Source: Rhynchopus euleeides (taxonomy: Eukaryota; Euglenozoa; Diplonemea; Diplonemida; Diplonemidae). Taken from it: a stretch of DNA of 64,000 nt. The stretch lies in NCBI GenBank assembly GCA_963210315.1, contig OY723262.1:2294001-2358000 (forward strand). The letters are read 5' to 3'. The position numbers were made by a program, and so were the translations under genes. Shown piece after piece: positions 30,314-41,222 of the stretch; positions within the stretch are counted from its first letter, which is position 1, and each line of letters begins with the position of its first letter. A model generated the notes under the pieces. It made no database searches and had not been told where the DNA came from. It saw only the letters and a list, made by a program, of their open reading frames with translations.

Positions 30314-32074
30314 TTTTTCAATGAAATCTAAAACGGGAACGAAAAAAATGCAAACATCCACCCCGCCTCAACATCACATTTCTGGGCAACAATGGGCCCC
30401 ATATTGGCCCTGTCGCAGCTCTGGGGAGGTGTGGGGGGGGGCACGTGTTGCCAACAGCCTCACTCCTGAGGACCTTCCCAGCCCCTCTCCTATTCCCCCC
30501 TCCGCTCTGCCCACCTGGCACTTTGTTTCAGAGCGTCTGCGAAAAAAGTGCGACATCCCCCACACCCACACCCTCCTGTTCTGCACCACCCCAGAACGGT
30601 GCTGAGCTAGAGATGCCCTGCATGCTGTTTCTCTTTACGTTTACTTTTTGCGATATGATCACACCCTGTGCCCGCTCGGCTCCACCCCCACACCCGCTCG
30701 TGGGGCGTGGGTGTGGGGAGAGCGCCCTTCCTTCACAGACGCACCTAAGGTGACCACCGCCACGACCACCACCACCACTATCACCGCCATCGATACTTTC
30801 TCCTTTCGGCAGGGATGGTCACGACTTTATTTTTCCTTGTTATCCATTCACCGCACAGCCACAGCCACCGCACGCTCTGCCCTGTGTGTTGCTCAGGGAA
30901 CTGAGTTCTCGCTTCATGGGTCGCATGTCGTTGACCACGATTTGACCACACGCTCATCGCAGCAACGCACAGTCTTGACGCGCCGTGTTTCTTTGCATCC
31001 ATTTAGCCTGCCTGCGGTTCTTCCGAAGGTCCTGTACGGAGGCTCGGGTCTTCTGCCAGGGGTGCTGCTTCCGTGTCAGCACCAGCCTCGTTGGCCGGGG
31101 ACCTTCGAAGAACCCAGAGGGGTGAGGGGTGTGGTTTGGCGCCCCTGGATATGTTCATGTGGGATGGTCATGGGCATGGCTGGGGGGTGGGGGGGGGGGA
31201 ACTCGGTTCAATCGCTCAAAAAATACCACCCCCCCCCCCCCAAAGTTCCGAACTTCCGGACCGGACACACCTAATCCCCCTAACGCGTACAGATTTAATA
31301 CCTAGCACAGGTGCCAGACGCCACAGCCACTGGGATCACCGTGTGCCCTAGCATGCGGACCGACTGCCGGCAGTTGTTGTTTCTGGTTCTTGTGATACGT
31401 CTCAGAGGAGTGCACATCAGGCAGGTGACCAATGCGTCACGCCAGATCTGTCCCCTGCCACTCCCTCATGTGGTCGTGTCCACCACATGCAGACGTCCGT
31501 GTGTGCAGACGGTGGAGGGTCATCAGAGTTCACTCGGTGCACCCTGCATCAAACAAGATGAACGTGTGTGGGGGTCTTCGCTGCCTGTACCTAAGAGGCG
31601 AGTTTTCCGGTGCATTTCTCCCACTTCTTGGTGAGAAGAAGAAAGCGCCAAACTTCACCGAAACAGCGAAAAAATACCCCCCCTGTGTACACAGTGGAGA
31701 TAAGCACTCAGCTGCCGCAACAATAGCGCATTCTCCACTGCCGCAACAATACCCACGTGTGCCGTGTGTTCATACTGCTTTTTTTTTCTTCTTTTGGCGT
31801 TGCCAACCGGGGAAAACTTTCCGTGTCCTGTGCCTTGGCTATTGGAGGGAGTCCTCCGAGCCGGAGAAGCAGATGGTGTCGCTCGACCGGCTCGGTACAT
31901 GTCAACACCCCACCCGCTTTTGTGGCAGCTTTTGCATACATGCTTGCAGCACACCGCATGGCAGAGCTGTGTGGCTCCAGGAAGGCTCGCCCCTCTATCC
32001 CCCCCCTCTCTCTCTCTGCCAAACTGTGTCGGTTCTGCCGTTGTTCCGTGTGAGGGTGCTTGCTTCTCCTGCAC
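30314..32074. other. No gene recognised
   Basis: Low-complexity open frames on both strands only. No mobile-element ends identified. Confidence 0.45.
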
Positions 32075-34279
32075 CTGCAGAAAAATGAGAAAAGGCGAGC
32101 TGCCCCACCAAACTGGCTGTAAACTGACAGTTTGACGCACAGTGACACAGAACGAAAGGCCTCTACTGCCCCCTATTTCCTTGAGCACACACATGTGCCT
32201 CAAAGGCCATGAAGGGCCCTGCGAAACTGGCGTTAGCAATGCGCTGCGTTCCCCAAAATATTGAATTTTCATCTGGATGGCACCTTCGTTAGTTACTTCA
32301 CATACAAACAATACACTTCTTCAAAAAAAACGAGAGAGAGAGAGAGAGAGAGAGAGAACGTGACGCGTGCTTTGATCCACGCTTGCAGCACTCGAGAGAG
32401 AGAGAGATACGGGGGTTCTCAACACAATATCATGGTATAGGCTAGTCGGGGTGGGCAGGGGTGAAATATACTTTATAAAGAGGGTGAGAGAGGGTGGGTG
32501 GGGTGGGGGGGGGATAAAGTAGAAAAAAAAGGAAGCACAGAGTTTTTGACATCCGTTCACTCGTTGTGCAGAGGTTGGGAGGGGGGGTGTGGGAGAGGGC
32601 ACCCCACACAACCGGGATGAATGGATGTGTCCTGTTCAGAAATGAATGTGTTCTGGGGCGGTGGGGGGGGGGGGGATGAAGTGATCCGAAAAAAATATGA
32701 GGAGTGCCAGAACGTCCACTCCACTTTTCTGTCTATCAAGGCGCGCCTAGTGCCAGGCCTGCCTCCTGCGATAACCACTCCAGGCGGGTTGGGCTAGCCT
32801 TGGGTGCATTTTGTTGAGTCGAGTTTGACAATCGTGCTGCATCACCATGCCCTTGCCTTCATCTTGATCAGCAACACCTCGTGGGACCACTTAACGTGGT
32901 CTCGACTTCGAACCCCCCCCCCTACCCCTGTGATGCATCCTCATGTTTGAGGCGCTTCTGAAACTGACACACCAATTTTTTCTCCCAGTCTGATGGCGTC
33001 AAGACTGGAACAAAGGGGGAGGACAAGAAGGGTCGATTCACCCCCCGCGAGCCTCCAGTCGAAGGGGTCACTTCCTGAGGGAATTTCAGGACTTGTCGGA
33101 GGGGGAAATTCCTACCCCCCCCCCCCACCCACCACCTCGGCATCATACCGCCTCAACCACAACACCCTTCGACACACAGGCAAGGCGACCCGCATTCTCT
33201 CGCAGAAATAGAATCAGTCTCGCAGGGAGATTTCTTGATCCCATCGGACGTCTGCTCCTCAATAGCATTCTCCGGACAGGCAACCAAACCAGCAAAAAAT
33301 CATGCGACACACGGCGCTCTCTCTAATGCTATTCGCAGGCTGCCGACCTCAAAAGGTTGCAAAAACAGATTTATTCACAAACGTTTCTGTGCACGGCATG
33401 CCGCTCCCAGGGGGCAGACACGTGGCAGCACTCTCTTGCAACTGTGGAAACGAGGGGGGGTTTATACTTTGGTTCATGTTCATCGGGAGGGGAGGAGGGC
33501 ATGTGTGTGTGTGTGTGGGGAACTGAACATAACAATACTCCCGTGAACAGCAAACAGGGTAGAAAGAGAGGCCCCGCACCTAGCCCCCTAGCCCCCCCTC
33601 CCCGAGGGGGGGCTAGGGGCCCCACGGAGGGGGGGGGGGGCGATATTTCTAAAGGGCTGACAGTCAGACAAACTCGAAACAGACCCGCATGTGTGTCACG
33701 TCGTTCTACACAGGAACAACGGCATGGCAGGGTTGGACCCTCCCGGCCTTCCCTTGCTGTTCTCCACACATGTACAGCAGAACAGGAGGGGTGGGGGGGG
33801 TGGGGCTTGCGGGAGACTCGTGTGTGGGGAAAACGGGCTGTGGTGGTAGAGGAGGAGGGAACTGCACTCAGTCTCAACTGATGTCCGCAGGACAAAACGA
33901 AACAACAACAAAAAATATGGAAAGCAGGTGCGCGTGGTCATAACCTAAATGTTTGTTGGGTAGTACTGTGTCGTGTGGTTGTGTGTTTTTTCTTTGCACA
34001 TAACACACCTGTGTGGTACGGGAAATGCTACGAGGAACGCGATGGACTCGGGACTGCTGCTGGCCTCTCTTGCTATGGTTTACTTATGTTTCGTGCTCCA
34101 CCTGCTCCACCTCATTATAGGTGGAAGCGTCCAATGCAACACTCACAGCATAGAGGCCAAGTGTTTCTCGTAGTATTTGCGTGATGTCGTGGCGACATGG
34201 TCGCTCAGAGTGTTTTTTCTTGGAACTTTTGGCCAAGAAATGTGCAGATAAAATTGAAGCGAGCCCCGCCCCCCCCCCC
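32075..34279 (-). mobile_element. ORF-less copy of the retrotransposon (UTR-only derivative)
   Basis: Read on the minus strand this copy matches 6491-6693, 13930-~14331, ~22935-23813, 24622-~24741 and ~25004-25460 in order. It lacks both TIR insertions and the ~8.6 kb holding ORF1 and ORF2. The ORF deletion junction lies in a CA dinucleotide tract at ~33508-33518. It has a private ~175-bp insertion at ~34000-34177, possibly flanked by TTTGC. The start, as for the full copy, is TA followed by a G run. It resembles the RIME-to-ingi and NARTc-to-L1Tc relationship of trypanosomes, where ends are kept and the coding part is lost. Confidence 0.85.
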
Positions 34280-34294
34280 TAGGGCAGTGAAGAT

Positions 34295-34430
34295 ACTATT
34301 CGCGAATAATTCGTGATCTCCGATTTTCAGAGTTACATATTCGAATAATATTCGTATTCGAATACGAATAATGGCATTATTCGCGAATAAATGGCCATGT
34401 GTTATTCGGTCATTATTCGTGAAGTTTCTG
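34295..34430. repeat. TATTCG-rich palindromic cluster
   Basis: Repeated ATTCGAATA, TTCGCGAATAA and ATTCGTATTCG motifs in both orientations form a strongly palindromic, AT-rich patch. Probably a remnant of a palindromic element; no clear ends. Confidence 0.55.
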
Positions 34431-34842
34431 TGGGTTTGTGTAGGGGCAGAGGGCGCCAGACCACGTGTATTCCAGTGCAAACCGAGGGAAAGCGCCGCAG
34501 AGCGCCTCAGGCTTTGCTTTCCTCATGAATCATCACACGTATGTCTGTCCGTACGGCACACAGGTGTGGTGATCCCTTTGCATCGGCAGCACCTCACTCA
34601 CGCGTGGAGGTCTCCACCACAGGGATCTTGAAGGAGGCAGTTGCTATCCTGCCAGTCACCAACTGCACAACAGGAACAGCATAAAGCACGCACAATGTAT
34701 CCCAGGTTCGGGCACCGGGGTAGTGCTTCCACCTTTGAGTGACCCAGGTGGTTCTGCTCCCTCCACGCAAGTTTGGTAGGGATCGCGGATGACGATTTCC
34801 CCATCAGGTACAGCCCCGTGGATGCAACAGCGGCCGCCTGTA
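34431..34842. other. No gene recognised
   Basis: Unassigned sequence between the palindromic patch and a truncated long-TIR element. Confidence 0.4.
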
Positions 34843-35189
34843 CATATACAAGCCAGAACTCATCGAAGACCTGGCTAATGCCACCTACATAGCGCCTGAC
34901 ACCCACCGGATGACGTGGTTGGCAAGCAACATGCATTGCAACCCTCAGATGTGGTGTGTTGGGGCATTTTCTTTTCCAACCTCCCACACAGTGGCACTGT
35001 CCGGTACCAAACGGTGGCACAAAATTTAGGTACCCCAATTCGGGCACCTGAGGTGCCCGGAATGGTGGAAAAGTGGGGTTCGATGGGTTTCCGGACCGAT
35101 CTGGGGGGGTTTGGAGGGTTTACGGGGGCTTTGGGGCCTCTGCGCCGGTTTTTTGAAAAATCGTGTTTGTCACCCCCATTTGACCCCCC
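34843..35189. mobile_element. Truncated long-TIR element (copy F, one terminal repeat only)
   Basis: Nearly identical to the right terminal repeat of the element at 36235-37382, from the inner edge (GTACATATACAAGCCAGAAC) to the end CATTTGACCCCCC and TA (35190-35191). The other terminal repeat and the centre are missing. Confidence 0.8.
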
Positions 35190-35191
35190 TA

Positions 35192-36232
35192 CCCCCCCCC
35201 CCCCACTACCCTGCACCATTCGTATGGGGGTGGGGATTCGAGGCCAGAAGAAACTGAAACAGCAGCCCCTTCTCACCGGGGAGGTGAAAACGTTCAAAAA
35301 AATGGGAGTCGCGCACTGCATTGGGACAGCGCGGGTTTGCCATCGTTCCCCCCCCCCTTCCCCCCTTTCCCCCCCGTTGTCAATTCAAACAAAAACAAGG
35401 AACCAACTCGGCACACCGTCTCACCCAGTCCTTTCCCTCGCCCACACCTGCATCGCTGCCCATGCCGAATACAGGCAGGGCGTAGTGGGGCGTGTTTTGG
35501 GGCGTGGATTCACGGGGTGCAGCCCCAGTTCAAGTGGATTCTGGTTCTGGGGGGGGGGGGGGAAACGGGTTGGACACGCCTGCCAACAGCAGTCGTGTGG
35601 CTTGAGAGAATGAGAATGGGGCTCAATCAGGGGCGGGGTGCTGCCTGCAATGCAGGTGTTGCAGAGCCCCTGTGTCGGAAGGGGGGCGTTTCGCCTCCCT
35701 GTTGTGTCGCCAGGGAGGACTATGTGCAGAACGAAAAAAAGCGGCATTCAGGCCTCGATCGATCAAATCCACGCCATCCGGCCACGACAATCAGAAATAT
35801 TGCCGGAAGTGGCAGGACGCCCGGCGTGGGTGTGGTGGTGGGTGGGGTTGGTGTCGGGGTGAGGAGAGCCCGAAAAAAATTCGGAAAGTTTCGAACTGAT
35901 TGGAAACTCCCCCTTCTTCCCACTAATTCCTCCCCACTCTCCCTCCCTCTCTCTCTCTCTCTCAGAACAAAGCAGGAAAAATGCCCCGGCAGAATGCCGG
36001 GAAAGCCTGTTCGATTTAGACCCTCCCATGCTGTTCGGCTGTACTATTGAAAGGAAGCCGAGAGCTCTCTCTTTTTTCTGTCCCAGGTGCTGAACATTGC
36101 CTGAGCATCCCGAGCTCCTCCACTTTGCTGACCCGCAAACCCAGCATGGATGGAGGGGGTCGTGGCAGTAAAACATAAACGAAAATGGGCGGAGATGGAG
36201 CCTCGGGGGGTAAGGGGGGTGGGGGGGGGGGG
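35192..36232. other. No gene recognised
   Basis: Unassigned non-coding sequence with homopolymer runs and a short CT tract near 35950. Confidence 0.4.
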
Positions 36233-36234
36233 TA

Positions 36235-37382
36235 GGGGGGGTCAAATGCCACCCTTTTACGTGGACAAACACGATTTTTCAAAAAACCGGCGCAGAGGCC
36301 CCAAAGCCCCCGTAAACCCTCCAAACCCCCCCAGATCGGTCCGGAAACCCATCGAACCCCACTTTTCCACCATTCCGGGCACCTCAGGTGCCCGAATTGG
36401 GGTACCTAAATTTTGTGCCACCGTTTGGTACCGGACAGTGCCACTGTGTGGGAGGTTGGAAAAGAAAATGCCCCAACACACCACATCTGAGGGTTGCAAT
36501 GCATGTTGCTTGCCAACCACGTCATCCGGTGGGTGTCAGGCGCTATGTAGGTGGCATTAGCCAGGTCTTCGATGAGTTCTGGCTTGTATATGTACCTCCC
36601 TGCCACCATGCACCGGGAGGCTGCCTGTAGGTACGGAACAAGTCCAGATGGTCGTGTGATTCCTGTGCAGCAGTGCTCCACAACCGGGATGTGTTGACAA
36701 CGACTGTTGCAACACGAGCTGTACATTCCGGGAACACACGAAGTGCGCTGTCGTGGTACCCATTGTGCCAGAATTGGTAGTTGCTGCGGTCTACTTTGCC
36801 TGGCCCAAGAGCACTGGTACTGAACGGTGCAATATGCGTGGCGAGGTGAATGCAACGGAAGGGCGCAAAGTCAATACAGCTCTCGGATGGCGGGTGGTGG
36901 TGCCACTAGTGTGTGACGTTCACTCGAGGATACAACGCATCACAATGAATCAGCAACCGTGGACCGAGTACAATACGCTCTCTGTGGCTGGTGTGGGGGA
37001 CAAAGGCAGTGCCTGTGCCGCAGGCAGGGAGGTACATATACAAGCCAGAACACATCGAAGACCTGGCTCATGCCACCTACATAGCGCCTGACACCCACCG
37101 GATGACGTGGTTGGCAAGCAACATGCATTGCAACCCTCAGATGTGGTGTGTTGGGGCATTTTCTTTTCCAACCTCCCACACAGTGGCACTGTCCGGTACC
37201 AAACGGTGGCACAAAATTTAGGTACCCCAATTCGGGCACCTGAGGTGCCCGGAATGGTGGAAAAGTGGGGTTCGATGGGTTTCCGGACCGATCTGGGGGG
37301 GTTTGGAGGGTTTACGGGGGCTTTGGGGCCTCTGCGCCGGTTTTTTGAAAAATCGTGTTTGTCACCCCCATTTGACCCCCCC
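36235..37382. mobile_element. TA-flanked non-autonomous long-TIR element (copy A)
   Basis: 1148 bp, TIRs ~365 bp (36235-~36603 and ~37018-37382), TA at 36233-36234 and 37383-37384. The reverse complement of copy D (44701-45848), which has the same length; the conceptual 149-residue peptides from 36406-36855 (minus) and 45228-45677 (plus) are identical. The centre is a decayed transposase fragment. Confidence 0.85.
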
Positions 37383-37496
37383 TAGGGGGGGGCAGGGCTG
37401 TAAATAAGGTTTGGGGGTCAGGAGTCGGGAGTCGGGAGTCGGTTATTTACAGTCACCTAAGGTACCTGGGGTGGGGGGGTGGGGGGCGGGCGGTCT

Positions 37497-37890
37497 CAAA
37501 CCCTACTCAATCCTGCGCGCATCCTGTAGTACTGTGGCTGCTTGGTGAGGCTAGCGCAGCAGATTCGACTTTGCTTCTCCGGGCTCTTAGCACAATGACA
37601 CGTACTCCACGAACAACAATGCTCTAGGGCAAACAAACCGCGCACGGCCGGGGTTGAGCTGCTTGGCTCCGTGCTGGCGGCAAACAAGGGGCTGTAGGTA
37701 AGTCTACCATTCACAGGGGGCAGCCCACGAACAAAAGGGGAGAGGGGAAAGGGGTCGCAGCGGCACTCAGAGAGGCAGTGATAGACTCCTCGGGCGCCAT
37801 AACGCTGACAAAAGGGGGTCAGGGGAAGGAATAACAGCAAACCCGCAAAAAGGGGGAGGCGGTCGAACCCAGGAGCCGACCTCTCCAACC
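37497..37890 (-). repeat. LINE-like 3' tail fragment inside the hAT element
   Basis: On the minus strand, 37740 to 37497 is homologous to 8868-9105 (TGAATGGTAGACTTACCTAC, AGCAGCCACAGTACTACAGG), and the pyrimidine-rich stretch beyond it resembles 8680-8868. It looks like a 5'-truncated retrotransposed tail now forming the transposase gene's 3' flank. Confidence 0.6.
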
Positions 37891-37922
37891 ATATTTACAC
37901 AACATGATGGGTAACACACAAT

Positions 37923-40733
37923 CTAACTTTCCTCGTCGTCATCGTCGTCGTCCTCCTCATCCTCCTCATCCTCCTCGAGCTCCTCCAGTTCCTCCAGCTC
38001 GTCCTCCTCCTCTTCCTCGTCCTCCTCAGGTTCCTCCGCGAAGATGTCGATCTCAGACTGACGAAGTCGCTTGGCGATGTCGTGGAGCGGCTCACTCTCA
38101 TCTTCGGCCTTGCGCTTCCTCCCACCACCAGGTGCCCGCCGCTGTCTTTCAGCAAAGAATATGCGCATACCCCGGTGGATGAAATCCCGAGTGGCTTCCA
38201 CATTATCGGGGTCGGGGCCGCAGCGCTTCACAAGCAGCTCGTCGCTCAGCTTCTCCACCCCTACTGTGCTGCGCTGGGCGGGTGTGCGGTTCCGGAGGAT
38301 CCCGAAGTCCCCCTCGCATGCCGAGCTCGTCGGCGACGCCATGCAGAGTGCCCCGCGAATGGTACGGAGTGTGGGGAGGTAGTCGGGGCGGGAGCACAGC
38401 TCTTCCTGGCGTAGCTTCCAGAAGCTGGCAAAGGAGAGCTCTGCATCATCCCGAATCCGGCCCTCCTTGATGTACAGCCAGTGCTCCATAGCAGTCGATG
38501 TTGCCTCGGTGTTGTTCATGATGTAGTAGAGGCTTTCGAACTGCTCGTTTGCACTGCTGTCTGTGACACCGGTCGCGTATGCCACACCTGCCACGAGCGC
38601 TGCTGCATAGGAATGATCACAGAGGATGCTCTTTGGGTGCAGCCCTTTGACCAGCTCGCCATGGCATCCAGGCCGCCAGTTCTTCTTCATCTCCCCGAAT
38701 GCGCGGAGTTGGAGTTGAGCCTCAAGCAGGTAGGGGATCACATTGGCACCCCGTTCTGCGCGGTACTGAGCGACAAGCTGGGGGCGCTTTGCAAGTTCAA
38801 AAAACTTGCTGAAATACTCAAGCGCCCGCTTGAACTTTGCGCCCTGCAGCCTTGTCGCGAGCGCCCGACGGGCCCTGGTGCGGGCTCCCTTCTGTGAAGC
38901 AGTCTTGTTTTTGGAAGATGCAGCACGGCTGTGAAGTTGGTCGTTTCGCAGATGAGTCACCCAGTGTTCGCGCATTTTTCCCGCCTTCCGCAACGAAGTA
39001 CACCACTTTGCTTGCCAGCGGATCCGCCACGACCCGCATGGCTTGTACGCGCGCCCCCCTTTCTTCATGACAGCCCTTTTCAAGGTACGCCGCATCAGCC
39101 CCGATTGGCGAAAGATGGTCTGCACAGCACGCACCGTATCACTGACGTACTTGAAATCAGGGTCAGTTTTCAACGGCTTTTCCACACAGTTCTGGATGCG
39201 ATGGCCGACATCCTTGATGTAGAGGGATGGTGCACCGACTGCCTCCTCGATGCGACCATGCAGCCCCGTCTTCTGCCCCGAGATCGCACTTCCATCGTCT
39301 GCGATGATGCCGCACAGATGCTGGATTTGAAGACCGTATTCATGAAGAAGAGATACTAACATGTCGAAGAGGGTTTTTCCACTCGCAGAGAGGTCCGCGT
39401 CATCACCGTCGGCCTGGTCCGCGTTCGCTGCTGCAGCTTCGATACTCACAAGCCCAAGACAGCGCTCTACAACACGGCAGTCGTCCGACACCCATCGCAG
39501 GCGGAACGTGTATGATTCTTCACCACCAACCTCGCTGCCATCGAGGAGCAAAAACAGCGGCATGCCCTCCTGAACTGTTCGTGACACAGACGCGATGGAC
39601 TCCGCAACGACCATGTTCTTCCACACCTCTAACATCGCCGTGATGTGGGGGCGGTTGAGGTATTGGTTATTGGGAGGGAGTGGAACACCTTGAAGCCGCT
39701 CTGCTGCAAGCCCCGCAATGATCGACGCATGCGGCCGCCCCCCCCGGATGTCCACGTACAACCGGGAGTGCCAGGCGAAGAGGCCGTGACGGAGCTCGTC
39801 GTTCGTCACTTCCTCCTCTTGCAGCTCGGGCACCACAATCGGCGCTCTGTCACGGCCAGGCGGAGATGAAGCTGCAACGGTTTGCAGCACAGACACAAGC
39901 GCAAGCGCTGCTGTGACACACATGCGCGCGGCAGGCCGGCGGTTCAGCAAAGCCTCACACGTCAGGTGGAAGTCACTCGTCTGGTGAGCCACCCGCGACT
40001 TTCTCTCATCACCAGGAGTGCGGTATGGGACTCTCCCGTCGATGTAGAGCGTCTTGTTCTTCTGCTTCGGCTTCGCGATCAGCTTGCTGTCGACAGCAGT
40101 AACGCACACTCGGCAGTAGGCGTGGCCTTTCTTCTCGTAGAACGTCGGAGAGGGTGCCACCAGGACCGGGGCCTTCGGCCGAGCCCACGACAGAACAACC
40201 GGGGGGGGGGGGGGGGTGGGCGCTGCGGCATTCCTCAGCCGGATGGCAAAGAAATGGCCCACGGGCCCCGTGGAGGGGATGAACACCACCGTCACTAAAG
40301 GCAGCCTGTGCTCATTGAGCAACAGCTGTGCACTTTGCGGCCCTGTTTCACGCATAAATGTGAGGACCCTGACAGGTGTGACGTGCCTCAGGGACCCCGC
40401 CCACCGCTCCACCTCGGTGTTCTTGAGGGGCACTGCCTCCTCGCCGTTGCGCAGCACGGTCGTGCGTGCGGCCACCTCTGCCGTGGAGAGTCCCATGGAA
40501 CCTCCAGCAGTCGCCCACCATTCGGTCAGGGCGGACCGACTCGGCGCTTGCGGGGTCTTCCCGCGTGCGAGGTGGTCCGCGAAGAAGCACGCGACGTACC
40601 CGCACGACAGCGCCATGTTGGATGTCCCAGCCAACCCCCCATTCGCCCGCAGCGCCCCAAACGCTGCGAGCACCTCACTCACGGCAGCAGTATTTGGCTG
40701 TGAGTCAAACACTACTGCCTCTACCTGAGGCAT
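37923..40733 (-). CDS. hAT-family transposase with BED-like finger and a possible N-terminal Cys-His protease-like module
   Basis: 936 residues from the ATG at 40733 (the frame is open further 5' without another ATG). N-terminal ~190 residues: ALSCGYVACFFADHL and later GPVGHFFAIRLR, spaced like the Cys and His of papain-fold proteases; this is tentative. Next a Cys/His region (YCRVCV ... FHLTCEALL) in the place of a BED zinc finger. The catalytic core has FLLLDGSEVGGEESYTFRLR (first Asp) and GIIADDGSAISGQKTGLHGR (second Asp), then a helical insertion. The C-terminal block FASFWKLRQEEL ... LRTIRGALCMASPTSSACEG ... RNRTPAQRS fits the hAT dimerisation region. An acidic tail (poly-Glu/Asp) follows. 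It would cut and paste elements with CAGGG-type ends. Confidence 0.8.
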   Translation of the reverse strand: MPQVEAVVFDSQPNTAAVSEVLAAFGALRANGGLAGTSNMALSCGYVACFFADHLARGKTPQAPSRSALTEWWATAGGSMGLSTAEVAARTTVLRNGEEAVPLKNTEVERWAGSLRHVTPVRVLTFMRETGPQSAQLLLNEHRLPLVTVVFIPSTGPVGHFFAIRLRNAAAPTPPPPPVVLSWARPKAPVLVAPSPTFYEKKGHAYCRVCVTAVDSKLIAKPKQKNKTLYIDGRVPYRTPGDERKSRVAHQTSDFHLTCEALLNRRPAARMCVTAALALVSVLQTVAASSPPGRDRAPIVVPELQEEEVTNDELRHGLFAWHSRLYVDIRGGRPHASIIAGLAAERLQGVPLPPNNQYLNRPHITAMLEVWKNMVVAESIASVSRTVQEGMPLFLLLDGSEVGGEESYTFRLRWVSDDCRVVERCLGLVSIEAAAANADQADGDDADLSASGKTLFDMLVSLLHEYGLQIQHLCGIIADDGSAISGQKTGLHGRIEEAVGAPSLYIKDVGHRIQNCVEKPLKTDPDFKYVSDTVRAVQTIFRQSGLMRRTLKRAVMKKGGRAYKPCGSWRIRWQAKWCTSLRKAGKMREHWVTHLRNDQLHSRAASSKNKTASQKGARTRARRALATRLQGAKFKRALEYFSKFFELAKRPQLVAQYRAERGANVIPYLLEAQLQLRAFGEMKKNWRPGCHGELVKGLHPKSILCDHSYAAALVAGVAYATGVTDSSANEQFESLYYIMNNTEATSTAMEHWLYIKEGRIRDDAELSFASFWKLRQEELCSRPDYLPTLRTIRGALCMASPTSSACEGDFGILRNRTPAQRSTVGVEKLSDELLVKRCGPDPDNVEATRDFIHRGMRIFFAERQRRAPGGGRKRKAEDESEPLHDIAKRLRQSEIDIFAEEPEEDEEEEEDELEELEELEEDEEDEEDDDDDDEES

Positions 40734-41222
40734 GTTGTGTGTCGCAACAGTTGCGTGTGACGCATCTGTGTGGAGTGTGTGTGGGTGTGCACGTGTGCGC
40801 TGTGGTATGCTCAACCACCTGAAGGGGGCGGGAACACAACTCTTCTTGGAAGCTGCCAGAATCTGGCAAAAGGGGCGGGAAAGGGGCGCCGTATTCACAG
40901 CAGTGGTTTGGCAATGAACTCACCCCAGTTCAGAGACCGGTAATGAAGAAGATGACTGGGAGGCACACACCATGCCCCACCCAGCGGGACCCCCCCACAC
41001 CCCCACCCACCCATCGGGACCCCCCTCCTCGGGTGTTCCAAAAACCCTTTCTTTTGAATATTTGGAGTCTGTGCGGATCGCAGTGGGGTCATTTTGGCCA
41101 TGGGGTGCCTAATACTGCACATTCCCTAAGGGAAGCAAGGCAACCCTCCCAACCCCAAAAAATCCGGCCCGAGTCGGGAGTCGGGAGTCGGCCTTATTTA
41201 CACCCCTGGGGGGGGGGGGGTA

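Larger units (their letters stand above)
37393..41208 (-). mobile_element. Complete hAT transposon in a G run
   Basis: 3816 bp with ends CAGGGCTGTAAATAAGG (37393) and the complement of CAGGGGTGTAAATAAGG (to 41208), 16 of 17 matching. It is flanked by eight Gs on the left (37385-37392) and at least eight on the right (41209-41216), consistent with an 8-bp duplication within poly-G. GAGTCGGGAGTCGG repeats lie just inside both ends. It encodes one transposase (37923-40733, minus). The intact frame and matching ends suggest recent activity. Confidence 0.9.

Noticed and set aside
31432..32311. 218-codon ORFs on both strands
   Set aside because: Low-complexity frames, partly within the LINE 3' UTR copy; no motif, no acceptor, no conservation visible.
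36257..36855. ORFs of 76-149 codons in the long-TIR elements
   Set aside because: They are frames through terminal repeats and a decayed transposase fragment, repeated in every copy; not independent genes.
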